Below are positions 53,031 through 63,689 of a stretch of 64,000 nucleotides of DNA, piece after piece. Positions within the stretch are counted from its first letter, which is position 1. Each line of letters starts with the position of its first letter. The stretch is from assembly GCF_030065545.1 (NCBI RefSeq), contig NZ_JASJNC010000002.1, forward strand, positions 310,001 through 374,000, given 5' to 3'. The DNA comes from Marinicella marina (GTDB lineage Bacteria; Pseudomonadota; Gammaproteobacteria; Xanthomonadales; Marinicellaceae). The position numbers and the translations under genes are program-made. The notes under the pieces were generated by a model, which saw nothing but the letters and a program-made list of their open reading frames with translations, was not told where the DNA came from and did not search any database.

Positions 53031-53048
53031 TGTAAGAAATTTCCTACA
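53031..53048 (-). promoter_or_regulatory. GacA/UvrY/LetA-type upstream activating box
   Basis: The palindrome TGTAGG-N6-CTTACA (minus strand) differs by one base from the GacA consensus TGTAAG-N6-CTTACA. Its centre is about 65 bp upstream of the predicted RNA start, the position of such boxes before rsmY and rsmZ in Pseudomonas. Confidence 0.8.
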
Positions 53049-53107
53049 AGTACTTTTCGTAGATTGAAAGTTGTGTGTTTTTGATTGGCCATCCTTGGCC
53101 TCATTAA

Positions 53108-53353
53108 TCAGGATTTGCTTTTGGGTGATTCGGGTTTTTTTGATGTCCCTTGGTTGTCCTTTTGGGGCTTTTTGGTTTTGAAATCGGTTTCATACCAACC
53201 TGTGCCCTTGAGTCTGAAGCCAGCGGCGGAGATTTTTTTGCTGAGCGCAGGGTGATCACAAGCCGGACAATCTTTCAGCGGGTCATCAGACATGCGTTGT
53301 AGTTTTTCCATTTCATGGCCACAGTCTTGGCATTGGTATTCGTAAATTGGCAT
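53108..53353 (-). CDS. FmdB-type zinc-ribbon protein
   Basis: An 81-residue protein whose first 42 residues form a zinc ribbon: MPIYEYQCQDCGHEMEKLQR with CxxC, then DCPACDHP with a second CxxC. A flexible Lys/Ser/Pro-rich tail follows. The family is widely annotated as a putative regulator but its role is not established. Cytoplasmic. It lies between clpB and the regulatory RNA on the same strand. A terminator separates it from clpB. Confidence 0.9.
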   Translation of the reverse strand: MPIYEYQCQDCGHEMEKLQRMSDDPLKDCPACDHPALSKKISAAGFRLKGTGWYETDFKTKKPQKDNQGTSKKPESPKSKS

Positions 53354-53380
53354 GGTTTTCCTCTTGATTCTGATTCAACG

Positions 53381-53407
53381 AAAAAGGGTGTCAACTCAAC
53401 ACCCTTT
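53381..53407 (-). terminator. Rho-independent terminator of clpB
   Basis: AAAGGGTGT (53383-53391) pairs with ACACCCTTT (53399-53407), and on the minus strand the stem is followed by TTTTT. It lies 24 bp after the clpB stop and insulates the FmdB-type gene. Confidence 0.88.
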
Positions 53408-53430
53408 GTTGTCACTTTAAACTGCAACTG

Positions 53431-56013
53431 TTAGTGGGGCTGGCTGGCAGTAAATTCAAGTTGATCATCAACTAAATTCACTTCAATCACGCTGCCAGGT
53501 GGAAATGTTCCAGCCAGTAATTTGGATGCCAACGGATTCTCCAGCTCATCTTGAATCGCGCGTTTCAATGGCCTTGCGCCATATACAGGATCAAAACCGA
53601 CACTGCCCAAGAAATCTAAGGCGTCTTGACTGATGTTCAAGCCCAAATCACGAGTGGCCAAACGTTTCTGCACTTTCTTGATTTGGATCTTGGCAATCAA
53701 GCGTATGTGTTCTTGTTTCAAAGGGTGGAACACCACGATGTCATCCACACGGTTGATGAATTCAGGTCTGAAGTGGCCGCCGACCACAGTCATCACTGAA
53801 TCTTTGATCTCTTTATAGGGTTCATTGATCTTTTCTTGAATGATGTCAGAGCCTAAGTTCGAGGTCATGATGATGACGGTATTTTTAAAGTCAACGGTGC
53901 GGCCTTGGCCATCAGTCAAACGACCATCATCCAATACCTGTAACAGCACATTGAAGACATCGGGGTGGGCTTTTTCAACCTCATCCAACAAAATCAAAGA
54001 ATAGGGTTTGCGTCTGACTGCCTCGGTCAAGTAGCCGCCTTGATCGTAGCCAACATAACCCGGAGGCGCGCCAATCAAACGTGCCACCGAATGTTTTTCC
54101 ATGAACTCAGACATGTCCAATCGAATGATCGAATCTTCGGTATCAAACATGAATTCAGCCAACGCTTTACACAGCTCGGTTTTACCGACACCGGTGGGGC
54201 CGAGGAACATGAATGAACCAATTGGGCGGTTGGGATCGGCCAAACCGGAGCGTGAGCGACGAATGGCATCAGCCACTGAAGTCACAGCCTCTTCTTGGCC
54301 GATCAGGCGTTTGTGAATGGCGGCTTCCATCTGTAGCAGTTTTTCTTTTTCACCTGCCATCATCTTGGTTACTGGAATGCCGGTCCACATCGAAACAATC
54401 TCAGCAATCTCAGCTTCAGTGACTTTGTTGCGCAATAACTTGAACTGACTCATGTCTACTTCAGTGGCTTGGGATATCTGTTTTTCCAGTTCGGGTATTT
54501 TGCCGTACTGCAATTCAGACATTTTGGCCAAATCACCTTGTCTTTGCGCCACTTCGAAAGCCGCCTTGGCTTCCTCAAGCTCTTCTTTCAAATGTGTGGT
54601 GCCTTGTACCGCGGCTTTTTCGCTGTTCCAAATTTCTTCCAGATCAGAATACTCACGTTCCATGGTCTTGATGCTTTCTTCCAACTCCGCTTGGCGTTTT
54701 TTTGAGGCTTTGTCTTTTTCCCGCAACAGACTTTCACGTTCCATTTTTAATTGAATCAACTTGCGATCCAGTTTATCCAACTTGTCAGGTTTAGAGTCAA
54801 TCTCCATGCGAATGCGAGAGGCCGCCTCATCCATCAAATCAATCGCTTTATCGGGTAAATTACGATCGGTGATGTAGCGGTGAGAGAGAGTGGCTGCTGC
54901 GATGATTGCTGGGTCAGTAATTTCAACCGCATGATGCACTTCATAGCGTTCATTCAAGCCACGCAGGATGGCAATGGTGTCCTCCACTGAAGGTTCATCC
55001 ACCAAAACTTTTTGGAACCGGCGTTCAAGCGCTTTGTCCTTCTCGATGTGTGAACGGTATTCATCTAAAGTGGTGGCGCCAATACAATGTAACTCGCCGC
55101 GTGCCAGCGCCGGTTTCAACATGTTACCCGCGTCCATGGCACCCTCTGCAGCGCCAGCCCCAACCATGGTGTGTAACTCATCAATGAATAAAATTACTTG
55201 GCCTTCTTGTTTACTCAAATCATTCAACAGGGATTTCAAGCGTTCTTCAAATTCGCCGCGGTATTTCGCTCCTGCAATCAGCGCGCCTAAATCCAGCGAT
55301 AATAATTTCTTGCCTTTGACACCCTCGGGTACTTCATTATTGACAATGCGTTGGGCCAGACCTTCAACAATCGCAGTTTTACCGACACCGGGTTCACCAA
55401 TGATGACTGGGTTGTTTTTGGTACGGCGTTGCAGGATTTGAATGGTGCGCCTGATTTCTGCATCACGACCGATGATGGGGTCCATTTTCGATTGGGCCGC
55501 GCGCGCAGTTAAATCTACCGTGTACTTTTCCAGAGCCTGACGGTTTTCTTCTGCACCAGCATCATCAACAGTTGAATCACCACGGACTTCATCAATGGCC
55601 TTTTCCAGTGAGTCACGGCGCGCCCCAGCTTTCTTCAGCAGTTGTGCGGTGGTGTCGCTGGAGTCCATCAAAGCCAAAGCGAACAGTTCGCTGGCGATGT
55701 ATTGGTCGTCGCGTTTCTGAGCGATTTTATCGGCTAAATTAAGCACTTTGACCAAGTTATTCGATAGGTTCACTTGACCGGTGTTGTTAGCAATCACTGG
55801 CATCAACTCGATGGTCTCATGCACACTGTTGCGCAGTTGACCGACGTTGACCCCGGATTTCATCAAAACATGTTTGATGGATGAGTGTTCTTGGTCCAAC
55901 AAAGCGGCTAATACATGCGCCGATTCAATCATGTTGTGGTCTTTACCGACCGCGATTGATTGGGCTTCGTTTATGGCTTGTTGGAAATTGGTTGTTAGTT
56001 TATTAAAGTTCAT
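53431..56013 (-). CDS. clpB: ATP-dependent disaggregase ClpB
   Basis: An 860-residue Hsp100 protein. N-domain repeats span about residues 1-145. NBD1 has Walker A GEPGVGKT, the [10 protein letters not shown] region and a helical middle domain (about 405-525, rich in Lys/Glu). NBD2 has [25 protein letters not shown] and [11 protein letters not shown]. It resolves protein aggregates with DnaK. The open frame includes a TTG at 56022, but the ATG at 56013 has GGAA 5 nt upstream. A matched sigma-32 promoter lies just before it, so it is a heat-shock gene. Confidence 0.97.
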   Translation of the reverse strand: MNFNKLTTNFQQAINEAQSIAVGKDHNMIESAHVLAALLDQEHSSIKHVLMKSGVNVGQLRNSVHETIELMPVIANNTGQVNLSNNLVKVLNLADKIAQKRDDQYIASELFALALMDSSDTTAQLLKKAGARRDSLEKAIDEVRGDSTVDDAGAEENRQALEKYTVDLTARAAQSKMDPIIGRDAEIRRTIQILQRRTKNNPVIIGEPGVGKTAIVEGLAQRIVNNEVPEGVKGKKLLSLDLGALIAGAKYRGEFEERLKSLLNDLSKQEGQVILFIDELHTMVGAGAAEGAMDAGNMLKPALARGELHCIGATTLDEYRSHIEKDKALERRFQKVLVDEPSVEDTIAILRGLNERYEVHHAVEITDPAIIAAATLSHRYITDRNLPDKAIDLMDEAASRIRMEIDSKPDKLDKLDRKLIQLKMERESLLREKDKASKKRQAELEESIKTMEREYSDLEEIWNSEKAAVQGTTHLKEELEEAKAAFEVAQRQGDLAKMSELQYGKIPELEKQISQATEVDMSQFKLLRNKVTEAEIAEIVSMWTGIPVTKMMAGEKEKLLQMEAAIHKRLIGQEEAVTSVADAIRRSRSGLADPNRPIGSFMFLGPTGVGKTELCKALAEFMFDTEDSIIRLDMSEFMEKHSVARLIGAPPGYVGYDQGGYLTEAVRRKPYSLILLDEVEKAHPDVFNVLLQVLDDGRLTDGQGRTVDFKNTVIIMTSNLGSDIIQEKINEPYKEIKDSVMTVVGGHFRPEFINRVDDIVVFHPLKQEHIRLIAKIQIKKVQKRLATRDLGLNISQDALDFLGSVGFDPVYGARPLKRAIQDELENPLASKLLAGTFPPGSVIEVNLVDDQLEFTASQPH

Positions 56014-56044
56014 GATTTCCAATTAAATATTTCAGTTGCCAAAG

Positions 56045-56073
56045 AGATGGGGATGGTTGAGGATTTTTTCAAA
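56045..56073 (-). promoter_or_regulatory. Sigma-32 heat-shock promoter of clpB
   Basis: On the minus strand TTTGAA (-35, 56073-56068), a 15-bp spacer and CCCCATCT (-10, 56052-56045). The -10 is a perfect match to CCCCATnT and the -35 differs from CTTGAA by one base. The start would be about 25 bp before the ATG. Confidence 0.85.
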
Positions 56074-56119
56074 CCCGCCGATTCACCATGCCAAGGCAAA
56101 CTTGATATGGGTCAAAAGA

Positions 56120-56893
56120 TTAACAAATTTGATAACAACTGATGAATGATTGTATTGAGTTTAAATATTCAGGCTCAAGGTCTAAGTCATTGTGTCCTGC
56201 TTCGATATTAACCACTGCGGTGTTTTCGGCATTCAAGGCTCTGATCAATCGTGTGCTGTGTTGTGCCGGGATGACACGGTCTTGGGTGGCAGTGATGATC
56301 AGTGTTTCGGCTTTGATTTGATCGGCGCGTGAAATTGAATCGAAATGATCATGCAGCAGCCATTGAATCGGAAACACAGGTAATAAGTTTTGGACCACTG
56401 CAGCGATGCTGTCAAATGGCGTGACTAATACCAATTGATCAATGGGTCTTTGACTGGCCAAATAAGTGGCCACACCAGAGCCTAAGGAACGACCAATCAC
56501 AGTGACTGTCTTGGGTTCGGTTCTCATGATGGCCGCATAAAGATTGATGGCATCTTGGTACAAAACAGACTCACTGGCTTGCCTAGTGGATTCACCATAC
56601 CCGCGGTATTGCAGCAGGTAAGTGGTGTGATTGGGAAAAGCCTGCTCAAAGTCGGCAGCAGTGTAGGCCACTTGTTCAGCATTACCACCGAAGTAAATGA
56701 TGACATCGGTTTGATTGGGGTGGATAACAAGGCTCTGAATTGAGGCCTCAGGTAGTTTCAATGTCAGCGTCTCATAGCGATGGTTCACTGGCGCTGTGGG
56801 TTGGTAAATCACCGATCTTTGCAAAAAATACAACCCCAGACCAGTCAGTAAGTAAATGCTCAGTACCAGGCGCAACAATTTAAACAGTTTCAT
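56120..56893 (-). CDS. Membrane-anchored alpha/beta hydrolase
   Basis: A 257-residue protein with an N-terminal membrane helix (LLRLVLSIYLLTGLGLYFLQ) and an alpha/beta hydrolase domain of the BEM46/ABHD13-17 type. Landmarks are IIYFGGNAEQ (oxyanion strand), QYRGYGES, nucleophile GRSLGSG, Asp in TATQDRVIP and His in EAGHNDL. Substrate unknown; relatives are thioesterases or lipases. The ATG at 56893 follows the DUF2254 stop by one base, so they form a unit. A longer start at 56923 would overlap that gene. Confidence 0.85.
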   Translation of the reverse strand: MKLFKLLRLVLSIYLLTGLGLYFLQRSVIYQPTAPVNHRYETLTLKLPEASIQSLVIHPNQTDVIIYFGGNAEQVAYTAADFEQAFPNHTTYLLQYRGYGESTRQASESVLYQDAINLYAAIMRTEPKTVTVIGRSLGSGVATYLASQRPIDQLVLVTPFDSIAAVVQNLLPVFPIQWLLHDHFDSISRADQIKAETLIITATQDRVIPAQHSTRLIRALNAENTAVVNIEAGHNDLDLEPEYLNSIQSFISCYQIC

Positions 56894-56894
56894 G

Positions 56895-58193
56895 TCATTC
56901 GAATTGGCTGAGGCGGGTGTCAAGTACGTCTAAATCCAAAGCATTTTGTAGCTTTTCTCTGGCATCTTTGATGATTTCGTTGGCTTGTTTTTTGATGGTT
57001 TTTTTGTAGTCGTCTTTGATGCAATCTTGCAGCAGCAGGTATTCACACATCCGCAGTAATTTTGAGACAATAACGATGTCATGTGAACAATAAGCCCTGA
57101 ATGGCGCCAGAATCACATACAGCAGCTTTTCAAAATGAATGATGTTGATCTCAATCACCACTTGCTGGTCCTGTACCAAATACAATTCGTCAGACTTCTT
57201 TAACCGCAAAGTCAGTAACTCAGTCAGGTAGTCAATACAGGTCAAGGCCGTGCCTGGATCGTTGATGCCTGGTGACATGGCTTTGATGGCAATTTCTGTG
57301 ATCAATTGAAAAGCCAGCGAATAATTTTCACTCAAAGACTCGCTGTTATCGATCAGGAATTGGTTCAAAAACTCCTTGGCCACATCCTCATCCAATTCAG
57401 TTTCTGATTTAAAGATGGGCAAGCCCGCCAATAAAAAAGTGTTTTTGGTGGGGATCACTTGGATGTGGGTTTCATGCTGTTGCGCCAATTTAAGTAAGCG
57501 GGTGGTGTTGATGGTCTGGATGTAACCCGATTGGGGCACATAGTAATCATGCCAGTCACTGCTTTTATCAAACCGGCTCAAACCGGCATCGGCTATTTCA
57601 TTGTCTTGTTCCAATTGAATCAAATGCTCAATCCTTTTCTTGGCGTTATTAAAAGTGGTTTTAAGGATGTAATCAACTTGAATGGATTGTGATATTGAAT
57701 GGATGAAATAAATAAAAGAGCCCAGTGAAACGGTCACAAACAAGATCGCCAATAACACCGAAAAGCCGGGTAATTGGTAGCCAGATTGGGTCGGCTCAAT
57801 GGTTATCAAAGTGATGATGCAATAGAAAATCCCAGCCAGATGAATGCCCAGAATGCTTTGGTGCTTTTTGTTGGAAATCAGTCCTGGCAGTAGGCGAGGA
57901 GAAAAATTAGAGGCTGCTTGATTGAGGATGATCATCACCATAGAAAAACTGAAGACCAAGATTGAAATCAGACCAGCAATGAGCGTACTGAGCAGTGTTC
58001 TGGCGGTCTCCAAATCATTGATGACCAGCCAAGGCACGGCTTTTTGTAAGTATACAGAGACACCCAGTTGTTCCAGGTAAACCATCATCAAGGCGAATAA
58101 TATGCCACTGATGGCCATCAGACTGGGGTAAAACGCGATCTTGTTTTCAATCCGCCAAAAAGTTTGGGAGATGCGGTGAATCAATTGTTTCAT
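56895..58193 (-). CDS. DUF2254 membrane protein
   Basis: A 432-residue protein with four predicted membrane segments in the first 190 residues (about 22-42, 65-90, 110-132 and 140-165) and a soluble C-terminal half of about 240 residues. It matches DUF2254, recognisable from ARTLLSTLIAGLISILVFSF and ILNQAASNFSPRLLPGL, and MSPGINDPGTALTCID in the soluble part. Function is unknown. It is co-transcribed with the alpha/beta hydrolase. Confidence 0.88.
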   Translation of the reverse strand: MKQLIHRISQTFWRIENKIAFYPSLMAISGILFALMMVYLEQLGVSVYLQKAVPWLVINDLETARTLLSTLIAGLISILVFSFSMVMIILNQAASNFSPRLLPGLISNKKHQSILGIHLAGIFYCIITLITIEPTQSGYQLPGFSVLLAILFVTVSLGSFIYFIHSISQSIQVDYILKTTFNNAKKRIEHLIQLEQDNEIADAGLSRFDKSSDWHDYYVPQSGYIQTINTTRLLKLAQQHETHIQVIPTKNTFLLAGLPIFKSETELDEDVAKEFLNQFLIDNSESLSENYSLAFQLITEIAIKAMSPGINDPGTALTCIDYLTELLTLRLKKSDELYLVQDQQVVIEINIIHFEKLLYVILAPFRAYCSHDIVIVSKLLRMCEYLLLQDCIKDDYKKTIKKQANEIIKDAREKLQNALDLDVLDTRLSQFE

Positions 58194-58213
58194 GTCATCA
58201 TTTCGGTGTGTGT

Positions 58214-58240
58214 GGGCCTGAGTGATTGAAGTTCAGGCCC
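58214..58240. terminator. Inverted repeat between oxidoreductase and DUF2254 genes
   Basis: GGGCCTGA (58214-58221) and TCAGGCCC (58233-58240) form a perfect 8-bp stem, 16 bp after the large oxidoreductase subunit gene. No T-tract follows, so a factor-dependent terminator or attenuator is a guess. Confidence 0.5.
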
Positions 58241-58255
58241 GAACAGATAAGCGAT

Positions 58256-60496
58256 TTAGACCAGTCGCAAATCTTTCATTGGTAGCCTTCTGTGGCGTTT
58301 TCCATTGGCAGCAAAAATGGCATTACACAAGGCCGGCGCAAACGGTGGCAGGCCTGGTTCGCCTACACCGGTCGGCAAGGCATCACTTGTGACGATATGG
58401 GTGTGGATGTCAGGGATTTGGTTGATGCGACTCATTTGATAATCATCAAAGTTACCTTGTTCAATGATCCCTTCTTTGGCCGTTATTTCACCATAAAAAG
58501 CCAAGGACGCGCCAAAGATGGCGGAGCCTTCCATTTGTGATTTAACCCGATCAGGGTTAAGAATCTTGCCGGCATCAACCGCCATGTGCACATCTTCTAT
58601 TTTCACCTGATTACCATCAGTGGTCACTTTCACCACCACTGCGATGTAGGTCAGAAAAGAACGCCATGCAGCGATGCCCATGCCACTACCTTCCGGTAGT
58701 TTTTCGCCCCAGCCCGATTTTTCCGCAGCCAGTTCGATGACATTTTTTAAGCGGCTGGTTTCAGCGGGGTATTGTTCGGCTGATTCGCCGTAGTTGCCGT
58801 ATTTGAAGCCATCGGCGGCAAAATCTTCGACTCGATCATCACCTATCATATTGAGTAAAAAGGCTTTGGGTTCTTGACCGGCGGCATGCGCCAACTCATC
58901 AACGAATGAAGCGGCGGCGAAGACGTTGTTGATGTTGGTGACTGATCGCACCCAACCGATGCGCATGAAGGTATCGGTTTCGCCCAAAGCAATTTTGATG
59001 TTAGGCACATCAAACATCATGTCACCCTGACCCAAATCAGTGCTGCCTGCAGTTTTTGCGGCTGGATTAAAGGTTGAGCTGATGGGGTGGTTAACCATCG
59101 CATGGTACCAACTGGTTACTTGGTTATTCTCGTCCAAAGAACCGGTTAATTTTTGATAACTGGGCGAATGGTAATAACCGTGTTTGATTTCATCCTCACG
59201 GGTCCACAACACTTTGATCGGCAGGTTGGTTTCATTGGCCAAATAAGCCGCCTCAGCGACGAAGTCTGGTTTGGATTTGCGGCCAAAACCACCACCCAAA
59301 AGGGTTACATTGATTTTGACGTTGGCGGCATTTTCTTGCGGGATGCTCAAAGTGCCAACCACATTGCCTTGTGAGGCTTGTGGGGTCTGGGTGCAGGCCC
59401 AAACTTCAACCATTTTATCCGCACCTGAGCCTGTGACTCTGGCGGTGGCAGCCGGTGGCTCCATGGTGGCATGGGCCAATCCAGCGACATGGTATTCTGC
59501 GGTTAACGTTTTGGCCGCTGCTTGATTGGCTGCTGCCACATCGCCGCGGGCCCTGACCACTTCTTTGGGATCCTCTAGGGCTTTGATGAACACCGCTTCA
59601 TGATCTGCGGTGCTGTAGCTGGCATTGCTGCCATGGTCCCACTCAATTTTCAATTTTTCTCGGCCTTGAATTGCGGCCCAAGTGTGCTCAGCTATCACCG
59701 CTAAACCACCCAGCATGTTGAAACCAGCAGGTGGTTTCAATGTAGGCAGTTCAATGACTTTCAAAACACCGGGCACTTTCAGCGCCTCAACCGCATCGTA
59801 GCTTTTGACTTTGCCAAAAACCACGGGTGGTCTGGCAATCACAGCCACTTTCATGCCTTCGATGTCAACATCGTAACCAAATTCGGCCGTTCCTGTCACA
59901 ATTGCTTGGCCATCGATGTTGGCCATGTTCGGTTTGCCGACGTATTTTTGTTCGGCTTCGGTTTTCAGTCGCAAAGAATCGCGCGCTGGCACTTCCAGCT
60001 TGCTGGCGATTTTAACCAAATCCTTGAAGTCCAGGTTTTGGTCTTGGTAGGTGGCTTGGTGATTCTCGATTTGAACTTGGGCAGGGTCTACAGACCACAC
60101 TTGCGCGGCTGCCTGTTGCAGCATGGTGCGCATGATGGCGCCGGCTTCTTTGAGTTTTTGGTAATTCTTTCTGACACTGCGCGAGCCGTCGGTGTTTTGG
60201 CTGCCGTACTTGGCATCACCCAGAGCTTGTTTGACTGTGACGCGGTTCCAATCCGCTTCTAATTCATCGGCAACCAACAAAGGCAAGGTACTGCGTATGC
60301 CTTGTCCCATTTCGCTGCGGTGCGAGATGATGGTCACTTGACCGGTTTCATCCATTGAGACAAACACATCTGGTTTGAATTCAAGTTTCGACGCTGGGTT
60401 GGCCAGGGCGGGTGAAAACTGCACGCCTAACATCAATGTACCTGAGGCCAGACCGGTGCCCTGGAGGAATTTTCTGCGGCTGAGTTTCTTAATCAT
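58256..60496 (-). CDS. Isoquinoline/aldehyde oxidoreductase large (molybdopterin) subunit
   Basis: A 746-residue protein with a twin-arginine signal ([18 protein letters not shown]), so it is folded and exported to the periplasm. It has the molybdopterin-binding fold of the xanthine oxidase family, of the IorB type. Landmarks are [17 protein letters not shown] near the N-terminus, [35 protein letters not shown], and the C-terminal [19 protein letters not shown] with the conserved catalytic Glu. It hydroxylates N-heterocycles or aldehydes with electrons leaving via the Fe-S subunit. The gene starts within the end of that subunit gene (ATGA). A cytochrome c partner is not adjacent. Confidence 0.9.
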   Translation of the reverse strand: MIKKLSRRKFLQGTGLASGTLMLGVQFSPALANPASKLEFKPDVFVSMDETGQVTIISHRSEMGQGIRSTLPLLVADELEADWNRVTVKQALGDAKYGSQNTDGSRSVRKNYQKLKEAGAIMRTMLQQAAAQVWSVDPAQVQIENHQATYQDQNLDFKDLVKIASKLEVPARDSLRLKTEAEQKYVGKPNMANIDGQAIVTGTAEFGYDVDIEGMKVAVIARPPVVFGKVKSYDAVEALKVPGVLKVIELPTLKPPAGFNMLGGLAVIAEHTWAAIQGREKLKIEWDHGSNASYSTADHEAVFIKALEDPKEVVRARGDVAAANQAAAKTLTAEYHVAGLAHATMEPPAATARVTGSGADKMVEVWACTQTPQASQGNVVGTLSIPQENAANVKINVTLLGGGFGRKSKPDFVAEAAYLANETNLPIKVLWTREDEIKHGYYHSPSYQKLTGSLDENNQVTSWYHAMVNHPISSTFNPAAKTAGSTDLGQGDMMFDVPNIKIALGETDTFMRIGWVRSVTNINNVFAAASFVDELAHAAGQEPKAFLLNMIGDDRVEDFAADGFKYGNYGESAEQYPAETSRLKNVIELAAEKSGWGEKLPEGSGMGIAAWRSFLTYIAVVVKVTTDGNQVKIEDVHMAVDAGKILNPDRVKSQMEGSAIFGASLAFYGEITAKEGIIEQGNFDDYQMSRINQIPDIHTHIVTSDALPTGVGEPGLPPFAPALCNAIFAANGKRHRRLPMKDLRLV

Positions 60497-60969
60497 GCGC
60501 TTTCTCCAGAGGCTTTGTTGCTGGCTTTGGCAGCATCTTTAATCGCTGCGCGAATGCGGGGGTAAGTGCCACAACGACAGATGTTACCAGCCATGGCGTT
60601 ATCAATGTCTTCATCAGAGGGGTTGTTGTTGCGTGCCAATAAAGCCGATGCGGACATGATTTGACCGGTTTGGCAGTAACCACATTGAGCCACATGGTGG
60701 TCCAACCAAGCTTGCTGCACCGGGTGGTCACCTTTTTCTGATAAGCCTTCAATGGTAGTGATGTTTTTGTCCATGGCGTATGACATGGGTGTGATGCATG
60801 AGCGCATGGCCTGACCATCAATGTGCACCGTACAGGCGCCGCAAATGCCTTTGCCGCAGCCGTATTTGCTGCCGGTTAATTTAGCCACATCGCGCAGCGC
60901 CCATAATAATGGCATCTCTTCACTGACATTCAGTTCAGTCAGTTTGCCGTTGATGGTTAGTTTGATCAT
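60493..60969 (-). CDS. Isoquinoline/aldehyde oxidoreductase small (2Fe-2S) subunit
   Basis: A 158-residue Fe-S subunit of the xanthine oxidase family (IorA type). The plant-ferredoxin cluster is [15 protein letters not shown] plus Cys in MRSC, and the second cluster [10 protein letters not shown] and CRCGTY. No FAD domain is present. Start ATG at 60969 with GGGG 7 nt upstream; the open frame reaches 60981 only through a TTG. The stop overlaps the ATG of the large subunit, so they are translationally coupled. It has no signal peptide and is presumably exported in complex with the Tat-targeted large subunit. Confidence 0.93.
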   Translation of the reverse strand: MIKLTINGKLTELNVSEEMPLLWALRDVAKLTGSKYGCGKGICGACTVHIDGQAMRSCITPMSYAMDKNITTIEGLSEKGDHPVQQAWLDHHVAQCGYCQTGQIMSASALLARNNNPSDEDIDNAMAGNICRCGTYPRIRAAIKDAAKASNKASGESA

Positions 60970-61145
60970 TTTGTGCCCCAAATTTGCAGTTATTATTTAG
61001 TATATAACAAACCCAATAAGGAGGCCTAACTACAACCACAAGATTTTATAAAAATATCGATTTGTGTGTGTAAATTACCCTCCTAACACAATAAAAAGCC
61101 TGCATATCAGTTATAATAACAAACGTTTGAAACACAAAGAGACCG

Positions 61146-62750
61146 ATGCGTGAGTCTCACTATAATAATTTGAATACATTTGACTATATCGTGGTTGGTG
61201 CTGGCTCGGCTGGCTGTGTCATGGCCAACCGCTTATCTGCTGATGGTAAACACTCGGTTTTGTTGCTCGAAGCCGGTGGTACCGATTGGAACCCTTTGAT
61301 CCATATGCCTGCTGGATTGGCCAAACTGGTGGGCATCAAATCCATTAATTGGTGTTATGACACCGCGCCTGAGCCACATTTGAATAACCGCCAGCTGTAT
61401 TGGCCGCGTGGTAAAGTTTTGGGCGGCTCATCGTCCATCAATGCCATGTGTTATTGCCGCGGTCACCGCAAGGATTATGACCATTGGGAAGCCCAAGGCA
61501 ATCCTGGATGGGGCAGTGAAGATGTGCTGCCGTACTTCAAGAAAAGCGAAGACAACCAACGCCTGGAAAACGAATTCCACCAAAAAGGCGGCTTGTTGTC
61601 GGTGGCTGACCACAAATACACCAACCCATTGAGTGATGTGTTCATTCAGGCTGCCGAGCAGGCTGGTTATGACCGCACCGATGATTTCAATGGCTTGCAC
61701 CAGCGTGGTTTTGGCTTTTATCAGCTGACACAAAAAAATGGTCAACGCCACTCCACCGCCCAAGCATTCTTGGAGCCAGCTAAAAAACGCGATAACTTAA
61801 CCATTTGGACCAAGTCGATGGCACAAAAAGTGCTGTTTGATGGCAAGCGGGCCAGTGGCTTGTTAATCAAAAAAGGTCGCAAACAGATTGAAGTCAAGGC
61901 CAACAAAGAAGTCATACTTTCAGGTGGTGCCATCAACTCACCGCAACTGCTGATGCTGTCTGGTGTCGGTGTGGCAGCTGAATTGGCTGAGCACGGCATT
62001 GAATGTCACCATGAATTGGCTGGCGTGGGTAAAAACTTACAAGACCATTTGGATGTGTGCCTGCTACAAAAATGCACCCAAAAAATCACTTATGACACCG
62101 TCAGTGAAGTGGCGTCAGGGCTGAAATACTTTTTGTTCAAAGAAGGCCCGGGTACCTCTAATGTGGCTGAGGCTGGTGGCTTTTGGCAAAGCCCATCGGC
62201 CGACGATGACCGTCCTGATTTGCAGTTCCATTTCGTGCCTGCGATGCTGGATGATCATGGCAGAAACCGCCTCAAAGGCAGTGGATATACGCTGCACATG
62301 TGTGTGCTGCGGCCACAAAGCCGGGGTGAAATCACCTTGAACTCTGCCGATCCGGCTAAACAACCGCACATCAAGGCCAATTACCTCGATCATCCCAATG
62401 ATCTGAAATTAATGATTGAAGGTTTTAAAATCCAACGCAAGATATTTGCTTCGCCAGCGTTTGATCCTTTTCGTGGTGATGAAATTTTCCCTGGCAGTGA
62501 CGCGCAGAGTGATGAGGACATTGCTGAATTCATCCGCAATAAATCGGAATCGATTTACCACCCCATAGGCACCTGTAAGATGGGCAATGATGAGATGGCA
62601 GTGGTTGATCACAATCTACAGGTTCACGGCCTTGAGGGTTTACGGGTAATTGATGCCTCTGTGATGCCTACTTTGGTCTCGGGTAACACCAATGCACCAA
62701 CCATCATGATGGCCGAAAAAATCAGTGACGTCATATTGAATGATGCTTAA
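61146..62750 (+). CDS. GMC-family FAD oxidoreductase (choline dehydrogenase-like)
   Basis: A 534-residue GMC flavoprotein. The dinucleotide-binding fold is DYIVVGAGSAGCVMANRLS, followed by YWPRGKVLGGSSSINAM (GMC signature 1), AILSGGAINSPQLLMLSGVG-like signature 2 (seen as LSGGAINSPQLLMLSG), and the C-terminal catalytic IYHPIGTCKMG with VIDASVMP and GNTNAPTIMMAEK. It oxidises an alcohol to an aldehyde with FAD. It is annotated here only to family because BetA-specific features cannot be judged. TATAAT at 61112-61117 is a plausible -10. It is followed after 6 bp by an oligopeptide permease gene. Confidence 0.9.
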   Translation: MRESHYNNLNTFDYIVVGAGSAGCVMANRLSADGKHSVLLLEAGGTDWNPLIHMPAGLAKLVGIKSINWCYDTAPEPHLNNRQLYWPRGKVLGGSSSINAMCYCRGHRKDYDHWEAQGNPGWGSEDVLPYFKKSEDNQRLENEFHQKGGLLSVADHKYTNPLSDVFIQAAEQAGYDRTDDFNGLHQRGFGFYQLTQKNGQRHSTAQAFLEPAKKRDNLTIWTKSMAQKVLFDGKRASGLLIKKGRKQIEVKANKEVILSGGAINSPQLLMLSGVGVAAELAEHGIECHHELAGVGKNLQDHLDVCLLQKCTQKITYDTVSEVASGLKYFLFKEGPGTSNVAEAGGFWQSPSADDDRPDLQFHFVPAMLDDHGRNRLKGSGYTLHMCVLRPQSRGEITLNSADPAKQPHIKANYLDHPNDLKLMIEGFKIQRKIFASPAFDPFRGDEIFPGSDAQSDEDIAEFIRNKSESIYHPIGTCKMGNDEMAVVDHNLQVHGLEGLRVIDASVMPTLVSGNTNAPTIMMAEKISDVILNDA

Positions 62751-62756
62751 ACCCTG

Positions 62757-63689
62757 ATGCATTCAATGGTGGTCAAAAGACTGCTCATGGCCGTTCCGGT
62801 ACTGTGGCTGATTTTGACCATCACTTTTTTTTTACTGCGAGCGGCGCCAGGCGGCCCGTTTGATCAAGAGCGTGAATTAAGTCCTGAAATTGCGGCCTTA
62901 ATCAACACCAAATACCAGCTTGACCAACCACTGATCGTGCAATACGGTCAATACTTGGGTAACGTTTTACAAGGTGATTTGGGTCCTTCCTTTCAATACT
63001 CTGATTTCTCGGTGAATGAACTCATTGCCCTTGGTTTACCGGTTTCATTGAAACTGGGGTTTTATGCGCTGCTGTTGGCCTTGTTGTTGGGTGTTATGTT
63101 GGGTATGGTGGCGGCTTTGTATGCCAACAAATGGCCTGATTTGGTGGCCATGATCACAGCGATGATCGGTATCAGTACCCCCAATTTTGTCATTGCGCCG
63201 TTGTTGATCCTTTTGTTGGCTGTGCACCTGCAGTGGTTACCGGTGGGTGGCTGGTCCGGTGGCCAATGGACTTATGTGGTGTTACCGGTGATGACCTTGA
63301 GTTTGCCGTACATTGCGGCCATTGCACGCTTGGTGCGTGGCAGCTTATTGGAGGTGCTTTCACAGCCCTTTGTGCGCACCGCGCGGGCCAAGGGTTTATC
63401 CAGCGCACAGGTGTTATTGAGACACGCCTTGCGGCCTGCGATGTTACCGGTGGTTTCTTATTTGGGCCCGGCGGCTGTCGGTTTAGTGACCGGTTCGGTG
63501 GTGATTGAACAAATTTTCGGCATACCAGGCATGGGCCGCTATTTTGTTCAGGGTGCTTTGAATCGAGATTATACTTTGGTGCTGGGTGTGGTTTTGGTGG
63601 TCGGTTTGTTGATGCTGTTATTTAACCTGATTGTCGACCTGTTGTACCGTTGGATTGATCCACGCATTCAGCAAAAGGGGGCCCATTGA
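62757..63689 (+). CDS. Oligopeptide/dipeptide ABC transporter permease, OppB/DppB type
   Basis: A 310-residue inner-membrane protein with about six membrane helices. The N-terminal MxxxxxxRLLMAVPVLWLILTITFFLL is typical of OppB. The binding-protein-dependent transport signature near the C-terminus, LPYIAAIARLVRGSLLEVL to RTARAKGLSSAQVLLRHALR, includes the EAA loop. The start at 62757 is supported by its 6-bp gap to the GMC gene. It overlaps the next permease gene by one base (TGATG). The substrate-binding protein and ATPases must lie beyond the window or elsewhere. Confidence 0.92.
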   Translation: MHSMVVKRLLMAVPVLWLILTITFFLLRAAPGGPFDQERELSPEIAALINTKYQLDQPLIVQYGQYLGNVLQGDLGPSFQYSDFSVNELIALGLPVSLKLGFYALLLALLLGVMLGMVAALYANKWPDLVAMITAMIGISTPNFVIAPLLILLLAVHLQWLPVGGWSGGQWTYVVLPVMTLSLPYIAAIARLVRGSLLEVLSQPFVRTARAKGLSSAQVLLRHALRPAMLPVVSYLGPAAVGLVTGSVVIEQIFGIPGMGRYFVQGALNRDYTLVLGVVLVVGLLMLLFNLIVDLLYRWIDPRIQQKGAH

